NCBI GenBank assembly: GCA_030432595.1 | Contig: JAUIGU010000001.1 | Span: forward strand, 124,001-188,000 | Source: Phycisphaerae bacterium | Lineage (GTDB): Bacteria > Planctomycetota > Phycisphaerae > Phycisphaerales > Phycisphaeraceae | Length of the DNA stretch: 64,000 bases | Direction: 5' to 3' | Shown: positions 52,532 to 62,708 of the stretch, one piece after another | Numbering within the stretch: the first letter of the stretch is position 1 | Layout of the letters: each line of letters begins with the position of its first letter | Made by a program: the position numbers and the translations under genes | The notes under the pieces: generated by a model | Told to the model about the DNA's origin: nothing | Database searches by the model: none | The model's input: only the letters and a program-made list of their open reading frames with translations

Positions 52532-55120
52532 TCACGGCTGAAAAAGCACGATCATGCTGTAGCCGGGCATCTCGTAAGCGTCGCTCACCGCGCCCTGCGA
52601 TTTGTTGACCGCGTGTTCAGCGTTCACCGCGACCTGCCACCGCCCCGACGGAAGTGGCACGACCTGTTCCTCGGGCTCGCCGTTGTAGGCGACGAAGATG
52701 TGCGACCACGGATCGCCGACCGCCGCGCCATCGATGGTGTATGCCACGACTTCGCCGACCTCGACAAACTTCAAGTGTTCACGGACCAGCGCGTCGTCGT
52801 GCATGCGGAACGCGGGATGAGCACGACGCAGCCGGACCAGACCCGCGACGTACTCGAATACGTCCGCGTACTCGGCCTTTCGTGCCCAATCGAACGCGTT
52901 GACGTCGTCGCCGAGATTGTAGGAGTTGTGTTCTCCCTGTTTCGTCCGGGCGTAGTCGCTGCCGCCGTGGAGGAACGCGACGCCCTGGCTGGTGAGCACG
53001 ACGCCCAGGGCGAGTTTGTGCTGGGCGCGAAGCTGCGCGTCGGTGGCGTCCGGGTTGGCTATGACGAGTTTGTCCCAGAGCGTGAGGTTGTCGTGGGCCG
53101 AAACGTAGGCGACGGACTCGGTGGGCTCGTCGGTGAAGTCGTCGATCGCGCCCGCGACGCCGCGCCTGAGCGCCTCGCGGTCGCCGCCGGGCCCGGTCGC
53201 GAAGCCCGTGGCCGTGCCGTCCAGGTCGCCGCGGACCGCGCCGCGCAGGTGGTCGTTGAAGACCGCGAAGTCCAGCCCGCGCTGCGCGCCCTTGCCGAAC
53301 TGGATCGGCCCGCCGCCGGTCCACGGCTCGCCGTAGAGCGTCACGTCCGGACGGATCGCGTGCAGCGTCTCGACGAGGTCCCGCACCGTGTCGGGGTGGT
53401 GCGTGCCGACCAGGTCGAAGCGGAAGCCGTCGACGCGGTATTCCCGCGTCCAGAACTCGAGCGAATCGACGATGTACTTGCGGACCATCGGGCGCTCGTC
53501 CGCGATCGAATTGCCCACGCCGGCGTCGTTGCGCAGCGTGCCGTCGTCGTTCGTGCGGAAGTAGTAGTACGGCACGGTCTGCTCGAACGGCGAGCGCTCG
53601 CCGCTGCTGGACGTGTGGTTGTAAACAACGTCGAGGATCACGCGGATGTCCGCGCGGTGCAGCCCCTGGATCGCGGTCTTGAGTTCTTGGCTCACCGTGA
53701 CCGGGTCGTCGGGGTCGGTGCTGTAGCTGGATTCGGGCACGTTGAACAGCGACGTCCAGTAGCCCCAGTTGTACGCGTGGCGGTCGGAGCCGAAGTCGTG
53801 GATCGGCAGCAGGTGAATCGCGGAGACGCCGAGTTGTTGCAGGTGCGAGAGTCCGGTCGCGGGTTGGTCGTCGCCGCCGGGGTTCTCGTGGATCAGCCCG
53901 AGATACATGCCCCGCAAGTTGTCCGGCACGCTTCGATCATGCGCGGTGAAGTCGCGCACGTGGACCTCGTAGATGACCTCGTCGGTGGCGTGCGCGCGCG
54001 GCGGGTTGGGGATCGTGCCCCAGCCGTTCGGGTCGGTGCGGTCCAGGTCGAGAACGATGCTGTATGTGCTGTCGGGCGTGGCGGCGACGGCGTGGATGTC
54101 GGCGACTTCGCGACGCCGGCCGTAGGACTCGAAGGCGTAGCGGTAGCGGTGCCCGTGCAGGTCTCCGGGCGCGGAAACTTCCCACAACCCGTGTTCGCGC
54201 GGTTCCAGCGCCAGGTCGTACGTCAGGCGTTTGCCATCGGGAGACCAGACGCGCACGGTCACGCGGTCGGCCACCGGGGACCAGGTGCGGAACGTCGTCG
54301 CATTCGGTGCGTAGGCCGCGCCCAGTTCGGCTTCCAGCGGGGTGAACCGCGGCTCATTGAGCACGTCGCGAGCAAACACCGGCATCGTCTGCAACCCGGG
54401 CACCGACACGCTCAGATGGGTCAGATCATCTGCGGAGACTGTTTCGGCCAAACGGACGGTGTAGACCACGCCGGCCCCGGAAGCTTCCGGTTTGCGCTCG
54501 ACGGACGCGACTTCAAAGGCGCGTTCACCTCCCGCCTTCACGGACACCGCCGCGCGCTGCGCATCGGTGAGCTTCGCGGTGACCGCGAAGGAGACGGCGT
54601 CGCCGGCGTCGAGGAAGGCCGCCACCGCTTCGGGTTCGAGCGACACGTCGCTGGGCGCGTCGTACACCCGCGGGTCGCCCGACACCAGCCAGACCTCGGC
54701 GACGCCGGGCTCTTTGGGCAATTCGATGAAGCGGTCGCGGTCGACGTCTTTGGCTTCCCACTCGTTTCGGCGGACGATGAAGCCGAGGCGTGCCGCGTCG
54801 TCGTCGTGCACCGGGATGACGGCGTACACCATGCCGTCCGGGCTCGGCTCGGAGAACGCGTGCGCGGCACCGCCCGCGCCGTCGGCCCAGACCCAGAGGT
54901 TCCAGCCGGCGTAGGACTCGTCGTGACGGCAGTAATGCACGACCACCGCGCGACGCACGCCGAGTTTTTCCAGGTCGATCCGGTCCGCGACGCGCGACGT
55001 GTCGGACGACGGGGCGACCGCGGTCGATTCCGCCCGGCACCCCGCTGCGGCGGGCAACAGCGCGAGCAGGATCAAAAGCCAATGCCGATCCGCCAATCTT
55101 GTGGCTGATGTTTTCCGCAT
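52532..55120 (-). CDS. Lipoprotein type I pullulanase
   Basis: An 862-aa alpha-1,6-debranching enzyme for pullulan, glycogen or starch. It has a lipoprotein signal (ALLPAAAGCRA, C28), a CBM41-like starch-binding domain (about 55-160, VVHYCRHDESYAGWNLWVWA), an N-terminal region, a CBM48-like domain (about 270-370) and the GH13 barrel. Catalytic residues are GFRFDL (D569 nucleophile), YGEPW (E598 acid/base) and AHDN (D677). The pullulanase motif YNWGYWT is present, and VIYEVHVRDF and VVYNHT are GH13 blocks. It is probably displayed on the outer membrane for use of algal or bacterial glucans. Confidence 0.95.
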   Translation of the reverse strand: MRKTSATRLADRHWLLILLALLPAAAGCRAESTAVAPSSDTSRVADRIDLEKLGVRRAVVVHYCRHDESYAGWNLWVWADGAGGAAHAFSEPSPDGMVYAVIPVHDDDAARLGFIVRRNEWEAKDVDRDRFIELPKEPGVAEVWLVSGDPRVYDAPSDVSLEPEAVAAFLDAGDAVSFAVTAKLTDAQRAAVSVKAGGERAFEVASVERKPEASGAGVVYTVRLAETVSADDLTHLSVSVPGLQTMPVFARDVLNEPRFTPLEAELGAAYAPNATTFRTWSPVADRVTVRVWSPDGKRLTYDLALEPREHGLWEVSAPGDLHGHRYRYAFESYGRRREVADIHAVAATPDSTYSIVLDLDRTDPNGWGTIPNPPRAHATDEVIYEVHVRDFTAHDRSVPDNLRGMYLGLIHENPGGDDQPATGLSHLQQLGVSAIHLLPIHDFGSDRHAYNWGYWTSLFNVPESSYSTDPDDPVTVSQELKTAIQGLHRADIRVILDVVYNHTSSSGERSPFEQTVPYYYFRTNDDGTLRNDAGVGNSIADERPMVRKYIVDSLEFWTREYRVDGFRFDLVGTHHPDTVRDLVETLHAIRPDVTLYGEPWTGGGPIQFGKGAQRGLDFAVFNDHLRGAVRGDLDGTATGFATGPGGDREALRRGVAGAIDDFTDEPTESVAYVSAHDNLTLWDKLVIANPDATDAQLRAQHKLALGVVLTSQGVAFLHGGSDYARTKQGEHNSYNLGDDVNAFDWARKAEYADVFEYVAGLVRLRRAHPAFRMHDDALVREHLKFVEVGEVVAYTIDGAAVGDPWSHIFVAYNGEPEEQVVPLPSGRWQVAVNAEHAVNKSQGAVSDAYEMPGYSMIVLFQP

Positions 55121-55137
55121 CGCTAACTCCTGGAACC

Positions 55138-55224
55138 GATCGACGCGTCAAGCCGCGTCGCTTCGTAGATAAGGATGGACAAATCAACCCGCCCGCACGA
55201 AGCGACGCGATTCATCGCGTCGCC
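55138..55224. repeat. REP pair (REPIN-like), family C, left of the RAYT gene
   Basis: Left unit 55138-55168 reads (reverse strand) CTACGAAGCGACGCG-GCTTGA-CGCGTCG. Right unit 55195-55224 reads GCACGAAGCGACGCG and then ATTCAT-CGCGTCGC. The two inverted units are separated by 26 bases. The CTAC/GTAG tetranucleotide next to the hairpin is typical of REPs recognised by RAYTs. Confidence 0.85.
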
Positions 55225-55229
55225 CGCGT

Positions 55230-55823
55230 TCACCCTGCCCACGGCTCAACCCACGACCAGCGCTGACGCGGCAGCCCCGCCTTGACCGGGTTGTTCTCCA
55301 CGTAACGTATGACTCGTCGGAGGTGGTCGGGCTCACGGACAAACGGGCACCAGTACTTCCGCGCCCACGGCGACGGCACACGCCCGCTCTCCGACGCATA
55401 CGCGGCCAAGGGGTGAAGTCCGGCACGGTTCAACGCTGCGGTCGCCTTGGCTTTCAAGTGTGACGCGATCTCGTCGATGTGCCGGGCGTTCCAGGCGAGT
55501 ACCAGGTGGACGTGGTCAGGCAGCGTCGCCAACGCGTGAGCTTTGTAGCCGCCTTCGTCACAGGCTTGGTGAAAACCTTGGGGAATCAATTGCGCCTGCT
55601 TTCCGTTAAACCGCACCGGCGGGTACTTCAGCGCGGCCTTGGCCGCTTTGCGGAGCGCCATATCGTGCGGGTCGGCCGCGAGCGAACGGGTGGTCTCGAC
55701 CTTCGTCGCTGGGCCAAACGCGAGCAGTTCGTAGCGGCGGATGGCGTCGGACCACGAACCGCGCGGGTCATTGGGGAGCCAGTAACCGTACGCGCTGAAG
55801 ATGAAGTGGAACGCGATGACCAC
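55230..55823 (-). CDS. REP-associated tyrosine transposase (RAYT, IS200/Y1 family)
   Basis: A 197-aa single-domain HUH-type nuclease. The start FHFIFSAYGYWLPNDPRGSW is typical of the RAYT branch of IS200/IS605 TnpA proteins. The HUH metal motif is LPDHVHLVL (H104, H106), and the catalytic tyrosine is probably Y174 in VIRYVENNPVKAGL. RAYTs cut and join single-stranded REP DNA and are thought to spread REP/REPIN elements. It appears intact, starts with GTG at 55823 (no clear ribosome site) and is flanked on both sides by REP pairs of one family. There is no second IS gene such as tnpB. Confidence 0.93.
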   Translation of the reverse strand: MVIAFHFIFSAYGYWLPNDPRGSWSDAIRRYELLAFGPATKVETTRSLAADPHDMALRKAAKAALKYPPVRFNGKQAQLIPQGFHQACDEGGYKAHALATLPDHVHLVLAWNARHIDEIASHLKAKATAALNRAGLHPLAAYASESGRVPSPWARKYWCPFVREPDHLRRVIRYVENNPVKAGLPRQRWSWVEPWAG

Positions 55824-55850
55824 GGGAGGATGATACTTGGCGGCCGCAAC

Positions 55851-58258
<2,408 letters not shown>

Positions 58259-58410
58259 TCAAATCGGCGGCTGCCGGCGTGGTTCCGGTCGGTCGGCGGG
58301 CATTTCGCGAAAGAAGCAGGCCGAACGATTCGCTAATCTGTCGCGTCACGGGGACGGTTCAACAGATCGCCATTTCTCTTTCCGCCATTCTCCGCTTCGG
58401 GAGCCTTGAC

Positions 58411-60087
58411 ATGCAGCCGCTCGACTGGGTGATGATCGGTGGGTACTTCCTCGTGGTCGCCGGCATCGCGTGGTGGGCCAGCCGGAAGCAGGACACGACG
58501 GAGGACTACTTCCTGGCCGGGCGGAACGTCGGGTTCTTCGTGATCGGCTCGTCGCTGTTCGCGTCGAACATCGGGTCCGAGCACATCGTCGGGCTTTCCG
58601 GACAAGGCGCGACGACCGGCATGGCGATGGCGCACTGGGAGCTGCACGCGTGGCTGATGGTGTTGCTGGCGTGGGTGTTCGTGCCGTTCTACTACCGGTC
58701 GGGCGTTTACACCGTGCCCGAGTTTGTCGAGAAGCGATTCGGGCCTTCGGCGCGGATGTTGCTGTCGGTGGTGTCGCTGGTGGCGTACATCTTCACGAAG
58801 GTGTCGGTGACGGTGTACGCGGGCGCGGTGGTGTTCCAGGCGCTGCTGCCCGAGACGTTCGGCTCGCCGGAAATGGCGTTCTGGGTCGGGGCGTTCTCGA
58901 CGGTGCTGCTGACCGGCGTCTACACCGTGTTCGGCGGGTTCCGCGCGGTGCTCTACACCGACACGATCCAGGCAGTCATCCTGCTGACCGGCTCGGCGTG
59001 CATCACCGCGATCGGCCTTTCCAAGCTCGGCGGCTGGGGCGAGTTGCAGAACACGCTCGCGCCCTACGCCAAGGAGTTCGCGTTGTGGCGGCCCAACAGC
59101 GACCCGGACTTCCCGTGGCTGGGCGTGATGATCGCGTCGCCGATCATCGGTGTGTGGTACTGGTGTACCGACCAGTACATCGTGCAGCGCACGCTGTCGG
59201 CGAAAGACTTGAAGAACGCCCGGCGGGGTGCGCTTTGGGGTGGTTTCCTGAAATCGTGGGCGGTGCTGATCTTCCTGCTGCCGGGGATGATCGCGTTCGC
59301 GCTGTTCAAGAGCGACCTGATCGTGCTGCCGACCAAGGAAGGCGGAGACCTCGACGGCGACCTGGTGTTTGCGAGCACGGTGAAGGCCCTGTTGCCGGTC
59401 GGCTTGCGCGGCCTGGTCGTGGCGGGCCTCATCGCGGCGCTGATGAGTTCGCTGTCGTCGCTGTTCAACTCCAGCGCGTCGCTGTTCACGGTGGACCTTT
59501 ACGAGAAGCTGCGGCCGGCCCGGAGTCAGAAGCACTACGTCAACGTCGGCCGGGTGGCGACGGTGGTGGTGGTCGCGTTGGGTCTGCTGTGGATCCCGGT
59601 GATGAAGCAGGTCGCCGGCGGCGGGCTGTACCAGTACCTGCAGCAGGTGCAGGGCTACCTCGCGCCGCCGATCACGGCGGTGTTCTTGCTCGGTCTGTTC
59701 TACAAGCGCACGAACCTCGCCGGCGCGTTGTGGGGCCTGGGCCTGGGCTTTTTGCTGGGCATGGGCAAGCTGACCGTCCAGACGTTCTACGGCCACGACG
59801 ACCCGAAGAAGTCGGCCGACCCGGCGCTGCTCGCGGACATCGGCGACTTCAACTTTCTGTACTACTGCGGCGTGTTGTTCGCGGTGTCGCTGGTCGTGGT
59901 GCTGGTTGCGTCGTGGCTCACCGCCCCGCCGCGGCAGGACCAGCTCGACGGGCTGGTGTACGGCCAGATCAGCGACGAAGACCGCGCGGAACTCGCCCAG
60001 GCACGCGGGCCGTTTGAGTACGCGCTGAGCTTTGTCGTGGTCGGGCTGGTGCTGGGGATGTATCTGTACTTCTCGTTCTGGCTGTGA
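58411..60087 (+). CDS. Sodium:solute symporter (SSS family)
   Basis: A 558-aa membrane protein with about 14 membrane segments. It has the SSS-family pattern: WASRKQDTTEDYFLAGRNVG, FFVIGSSLFASNIGSEHIVG, the GSGAAGG-type region and the signature ALMSSLSSLFNSSASLFTVD. It couples uptake of a solute, probably a sugar (the SGLT-like SNIGSEHIVGLSG fits sugar transporters), to sodium. ATG 58411 has GGGAG 8 bases upstream. The MFS gene follows after 48 bases, so the two are likely co-transcribed. Divergent from icd. Confidence 0.92.
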   Translation: MQPLDWVMIGGYFLVVAGIAWWASRKQDTTEDYFLAGRNVGFFVIGSSLFASNIGSEHIVGLSGQGATTGMAMAHWELHAWLMVLLAWVFVPFYYRSGVYTVPEFVEKRFGPSARMLLSVVSLVAYIFTKVSVTVYAGAVVFQALLPETFGSPEMAFWVGAFSTVLLTGVYTVFGGFRAVLYTDTIQAVILLTGSACITAIGLSKLGGWGELQNTLAPYAKEFALWRPNSDPDFPWLGVMIASPIIGVWYWCTDQYIVQRTLSAKDLKNARRGALWGGFLKSWAVLIFLLPGMIAFALFKSDLIVLPTKEGGDLDGDLVFASTVKALLPVGLRGLVVAGLIAALMSSLSSLFNSSASLFTVDLYEKLRPARSQKHYVNVGRVATVVVVALGLLWIPVMKQVAGGGLYQYLQQVQGYLAPPITAVFLLGLFYKRTNLAGALWGLGLGFLLGMGKLTVQTFYGHDDPKKSADPALLADIGDFNFLYYCGVLFAVSLVVVLVASWLTAPPRQDQLDGLVYGQISDEDRAELAQARGPFEYALSFVVVGLVLGMYLYFSFWL

Positions 60088-60135
60088 AGCCGCCACGCGA
60101 ATCGCTTCTGTCCAATTCAACCCGGCTAAGCAACC

Positions 60136-61755
60136 ATGGATGACGCCGTCACCGAGTCTTCGCTGTCCCGATCCGACCACCGCTGGCTGTTCGCGACGTG
60201 TTTCGTCGCGCTGATCGCGACGTCGTTCGCGTTCATGATCCGGCTGATGCTCATCGACGAGTGGGCGGTGATGTTCAACTTGAGCGCGACGCAGAAGGGC
60301 GAGGTGCTGGGCGCGGGCATCTGGCCGTTCGCGATCAGCATCGTGCTATTCTCGTTGATCGTCGACCGCATCGGGTACGGAAAGGCCATGGCGTTCGCGC
60401 TGGCGTGCCACGTCGTGTCCGTGGTCGTGACGATGTCGGCGGGGACGTACCTCGACGGCTACTGGGGCCTGTACGCCGGCAACTTCATTGCGGCGCTGGC
60501 GGCGGGCACGGTCGAGGCGGTGATCAACCCGGTGATCGCGACGGTCTACGCCCACCGCGGCAAGACCAAGTGGCTGAACATCCTGCACGCGGGCTGGCCG
60601 GGCGGCATCATCGTCGCGGGGCTGCTGACGCTGTCGATGAACCCCGGCGGGCTGATCGGCGGGCTCGCCGACGCGACCGCGGACCACCCGATCGACTGGC
60701 GCTGGAAGGTCGGGCTGCTGCTGCTTCCCACGGCGGCGTACGGCCTGATGATCCTTCGGGCGAAGTTCCCGATCAACGAGCGCGTCGCCGCGGGTGTGCC
60801 GTACCGCGACATGCTCGCCGAGATGGGCGCGGGCGGCGCGCTGATCGCCGCGGGCCTGGTGGTCTGGCAACTCATGGCCGTGATCGGCGGGCTGGCGGAG
60901 ATCCCCGCCAAGGGCTGGATGATCGCCGCGGGCATCATCACCGCGATGGTCGTCATGACCTACGCCGCGTACGTCCGCACGCTCGGCCGGCCGCTGTTCA
61001 TCTTCCTGCTGCTGGTCATGATTCTGCTCGCGATCACGGAGATCGGCACGGACACCTGGATCAAATCACTGATGCAGCCGGTCATGCAGGCGGCGTTCGG
61101 CCTGGACGGCGGCTGGGTGCTGGTCTACACGGCGACGATCATGATGGTTTTGCGCCTCTTCGCCGGGCCGGTCGTGAAGCTGCTCAACCCGCTGGGCATG
61201 CTTGCGCTCAGCGCGCTGTTCGCGGCGTTGGGGCTGATGTTTCTATCGAAGGTGCAGGGCGTGGCGATCCTGGCCGCGGCGACCGTCTACGGCGTCGGAC
61301 AGACGTTCTTCTGGCCCACGACGCTGGGGCTCATCGCCGAACGCTTCCCCCGCGGCGGGGCGCTCACGCTCAACGCCATCGCCGGCGTCGGCATGCTCGG
61401 CGTGGGCATCCTCGGCGCGCCCGTCATCGGCGCGATCCAGGACCACCACGTCACCAGCGTGCTGCAGGAAGAAAAGCCCGCGCTCTACGCGCAGGTCATC
61501 GGCGAGCCACGCGTCGGCGTTCTGGGCACCTATTACGCGATCGACGAACCCAAGCTCGCCGCGCTCGATGACGACCAGCAAACCCAGGTCACCGCCGTGC
61601 AGAACGAGGCGAAGCAGGAGGCCCTCGTTCAGGTCGCCGTCCTGCCCTTGATCATGTTCGTGTGCTACGTCGGGTTGTGGGTGTACTTCAAGAAGACCGG
61701 CGGATACGCGGCCGTCGAGCTTGCGCCGACCACCGACCAGACCGATCCGGTTTGA
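60136..61755 (+). CDS. MFS transporter
   Basis: A 539-aa major facilitator protein with about 12 to 14 membrane segments and the loop motif SLIVDRIGYGKAMAFALACH (the D-R-x-G-x-x between segments 2 and 3). The AGWPGGIIVAGLL and FFWPTTLGLIAERFPRGGAL segments are typical of sugar-type MFS members in planctomycetes. A roughly 60-residue soluble insert (HHVTSVLQEEKPALYAQVIG...) precedes the last segment. The substrate is unknown; the neighbouring SSS symporter suggests a shared carbohydrate role. Confidence 0.9.
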   Translation: MDDAVTESSLSRSDHRWLFATCFVALIATSFAFMIRLMLIDEWAVMFNLSATQKGEVLGAGIWPFAISIVLFSLIVDRIGYGKAMAFALACHVVSVVVTMSAGTYLDGYWGLYAGNFIAALAAGTVEAVINPVIATVYAHRGKTKWLNILHAGWPGGIIVAGLLTLSMNPGGLIGGLADATADHPIDWRWKVGLLLLPTAAYGLMILRAKFPINERVAAGVPYRDMLAEMGAGGALIAAGLVVWQLMAVIGGLAEIPAKGWMIAAGIITAMVVMTYAAYVRTLGRPLFIFLLLVMILLAITEIGTDTWIKSLMQPVMQAAFGLDGGWVLVYTATIMMVLRLFAGPVVKLLNPLGMLALSALFAALGLMFLSKVQGVAILAAATVYGVGQTFFWPTTLGLIAERFPRGGALTLNAIAGVGMLGVGILGAPVIGAIQDHHVTSVLQEEKPALYAQVIGEPRVGVLGTYYAIDEPKLAALDDDQQTQVTAVQNEAKQEALVQVAVLPLIMFVCYVGLWVYFKKTGGYAAVELAPTTDQTDPV

Positions 61756-61762
61756 AGCGACA

Positions 61763-62128
61763 TCACGCGGGCTTGGGCTTGTGCTTGCCGCCACCCTTGC
61801 CGCCCTGCTGCTTACGGGCGTGGGACGCCAGCCCCAGCACCAGCACCGCCAGCGCCGCGACCGCCGCCGCCGGGGCCCACTGCACCGGATCGAGCTTGAG
61901 GATCAGCACGGCGATGTAGTACGCGCTGGCGACGATCATCAGCAGCTTGGGGAGGTGGCCGAGCTTCTTGACGATCGCGTGGCCGAACCGCGCGACCAGC
62001 CACACGCTCAGCACCGCCGCCAACAGCAGCACGCCCAGGCCCAGGCGCTGCCCGGTCGCGTCGCTGGTCAGCCAGAGCCACGCCTGACCGCTCGAAACGT
62101 TTGACCAATACTGTTGGATGATGTCCAT
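61763..62128 (-). CDS. Small membrane protein of unknown function
   Basis: A 121-aa protein with three or four membrane segments (LGLGVLLLAAVLSVWLV, LLMIVASAYYIAVLIL, AAAVAALAVLVLGLA) and a lysine/glycine-rich C-terminus (KQQGGKGGGKHKPKPA). ATG 62128 has AAAGG upstream. No family is recognised. It converges with the MFS gene (stop codons 7 bases apart), and upstream lies the leuA leader region. Confidence 0.75.
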   Translation of the reverse strand: MDIIQQYWSNVSSGQAWLWLTSDATGQRLGLGVLLLAAVLSVWLVARFGHAIVKKLGHLPKLLMIVASAYYIAVLILKLDPVQWAPAAAVAALAVLVLGLASHARKQQGGKGGGKHKPKPA

Positions 62129-62442
62129 CGGTTTGCCTTTCGGTTCGGACTCGTCGCGGCCGCACCCACTCCTGGGCTCAAGCCGTGGCCACACCGAACG
62201 TACGATCCGCGCTGCGAGGCACGCACCCTTTCGCCCAAGCAAACGCCGCAACTCTCCGAACTCAAGCCCGCACAACCCGCACACCTTCACACCCAAACGC
62301 CCGCAAAACCCACCTCCCCCCGGGAGGGGCCGGGGGAGGGTGCTCGGTAAGCGATCAACTGGCCGAGCAATAAATGACCGTGCCAGACGATCAAACGGCC
62401 GGTCGATCCACGCCAAACCTCCAACGCCCATCGACAAACTCA
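62129..62442. other. Gene-free stretch upstream of the leu leader
   Basis: No ORF with protein-like character is seen. It contains a CCTCCCC...GGGGGAGG hairpin near 62312-62340 and is C-rich and unstructured elsewhere. The leu promoter begins at 62443. Confidence 0.5.
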
Positions 62443-62471
62443 TTGACACCGCCCGGCCCGACCGATACCTT
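62443..62471 (+). promoter_or_regulatory. Promoter of the leuA leader
   Basis: A perfect -35 box TTGACA (62443-62448), a 17-base spacer, then TACCTT (62466-62471). The predicted transcription start falls at about 62478-62480, at or next to the ATG of the leader peptide, so the leader peptide itself would be leaderless. Confidence 0.75.
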
Positions 62472-62479
62472 CCACAGCC

Positions 62480-62557
62480 ATGAACCGCCCCGCCACCCTC
62501 GCCGGCAACCTGAGCAAGGCCCTCCTCGGGCTCCTGCTTATCTCGTCCGCCGGCTAG
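62480..62557 (+). CDS. leuL: leu leader peptide (attenuator peptide)
   Basis: A 25-codon ORF upstream of leuA encoding MNRPATLAGNLSKALLGLLL then ISSAG. Seven of 25 codons are leucine, five of them within six codons (CTC CTC GGG CTC CTG CTT) and followed by an isoleucine codon. It ends at TAG (62555-62557), 32 bases before a terminator hairpin. This is the classical arrangement by which ribosome stalling at leucine codons prevents terminator formation and so switches on leucine synthesis. A second GCCGGC at 62549-62554 could pair with GCCGGC at 62594-62599 as part of an antiterminator. Confidence 0.75.
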   Translation: MNRPATLAGNLSKALLGLLLISSAG

Positions 62558-62587
62558 GGCTCCGCGATTCATCCCCCGAATCTCACC

Positions 62588-62619
62588 GACCCCGCCGGCA
62601 CGCCCCGACGGGGTTTTTT
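62588..62619 (+). terminator. Attenuator terminator upstream of leuA
   Basis: Stem ACCCCG (62589-62594) with CGGGGT (62609-62614), a 14-base loop, and a run of T to 62619. It stands between the leader peptide and leuA, 90 bases before the leuA start. Confidence 0.8.
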
Positions 62620-62653
62620 GTTGGATACTCGCCCACCCACTCCCACACCCGCA

Positions 62654-62690
62654 CCATCCGCCATCCGCAATCCGCCATCCGCCATCCGGA
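62654..62690. repeat. Single arm of CCATCCG words before leuA
   Basis: Five CATCCGC-type units, the same words as the arms in miaA and at the mlaF start, without an opposite arm nearby. It lies between the attenuator terminator and the leuA ribosome site (AAAGG at about 62696). Confidence 0.7.
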
Positions 62691-62708
62691 TCACTAAAGG
62701 CCATCATC

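Noticed and set aside
52613-55108. Long plus-strand frame opposite the pullulanase gene
   Set aside because: Antisense shadow: valine/aspartate/arginine-rich without motifs, while the minus strand has a complete GH13 active site.
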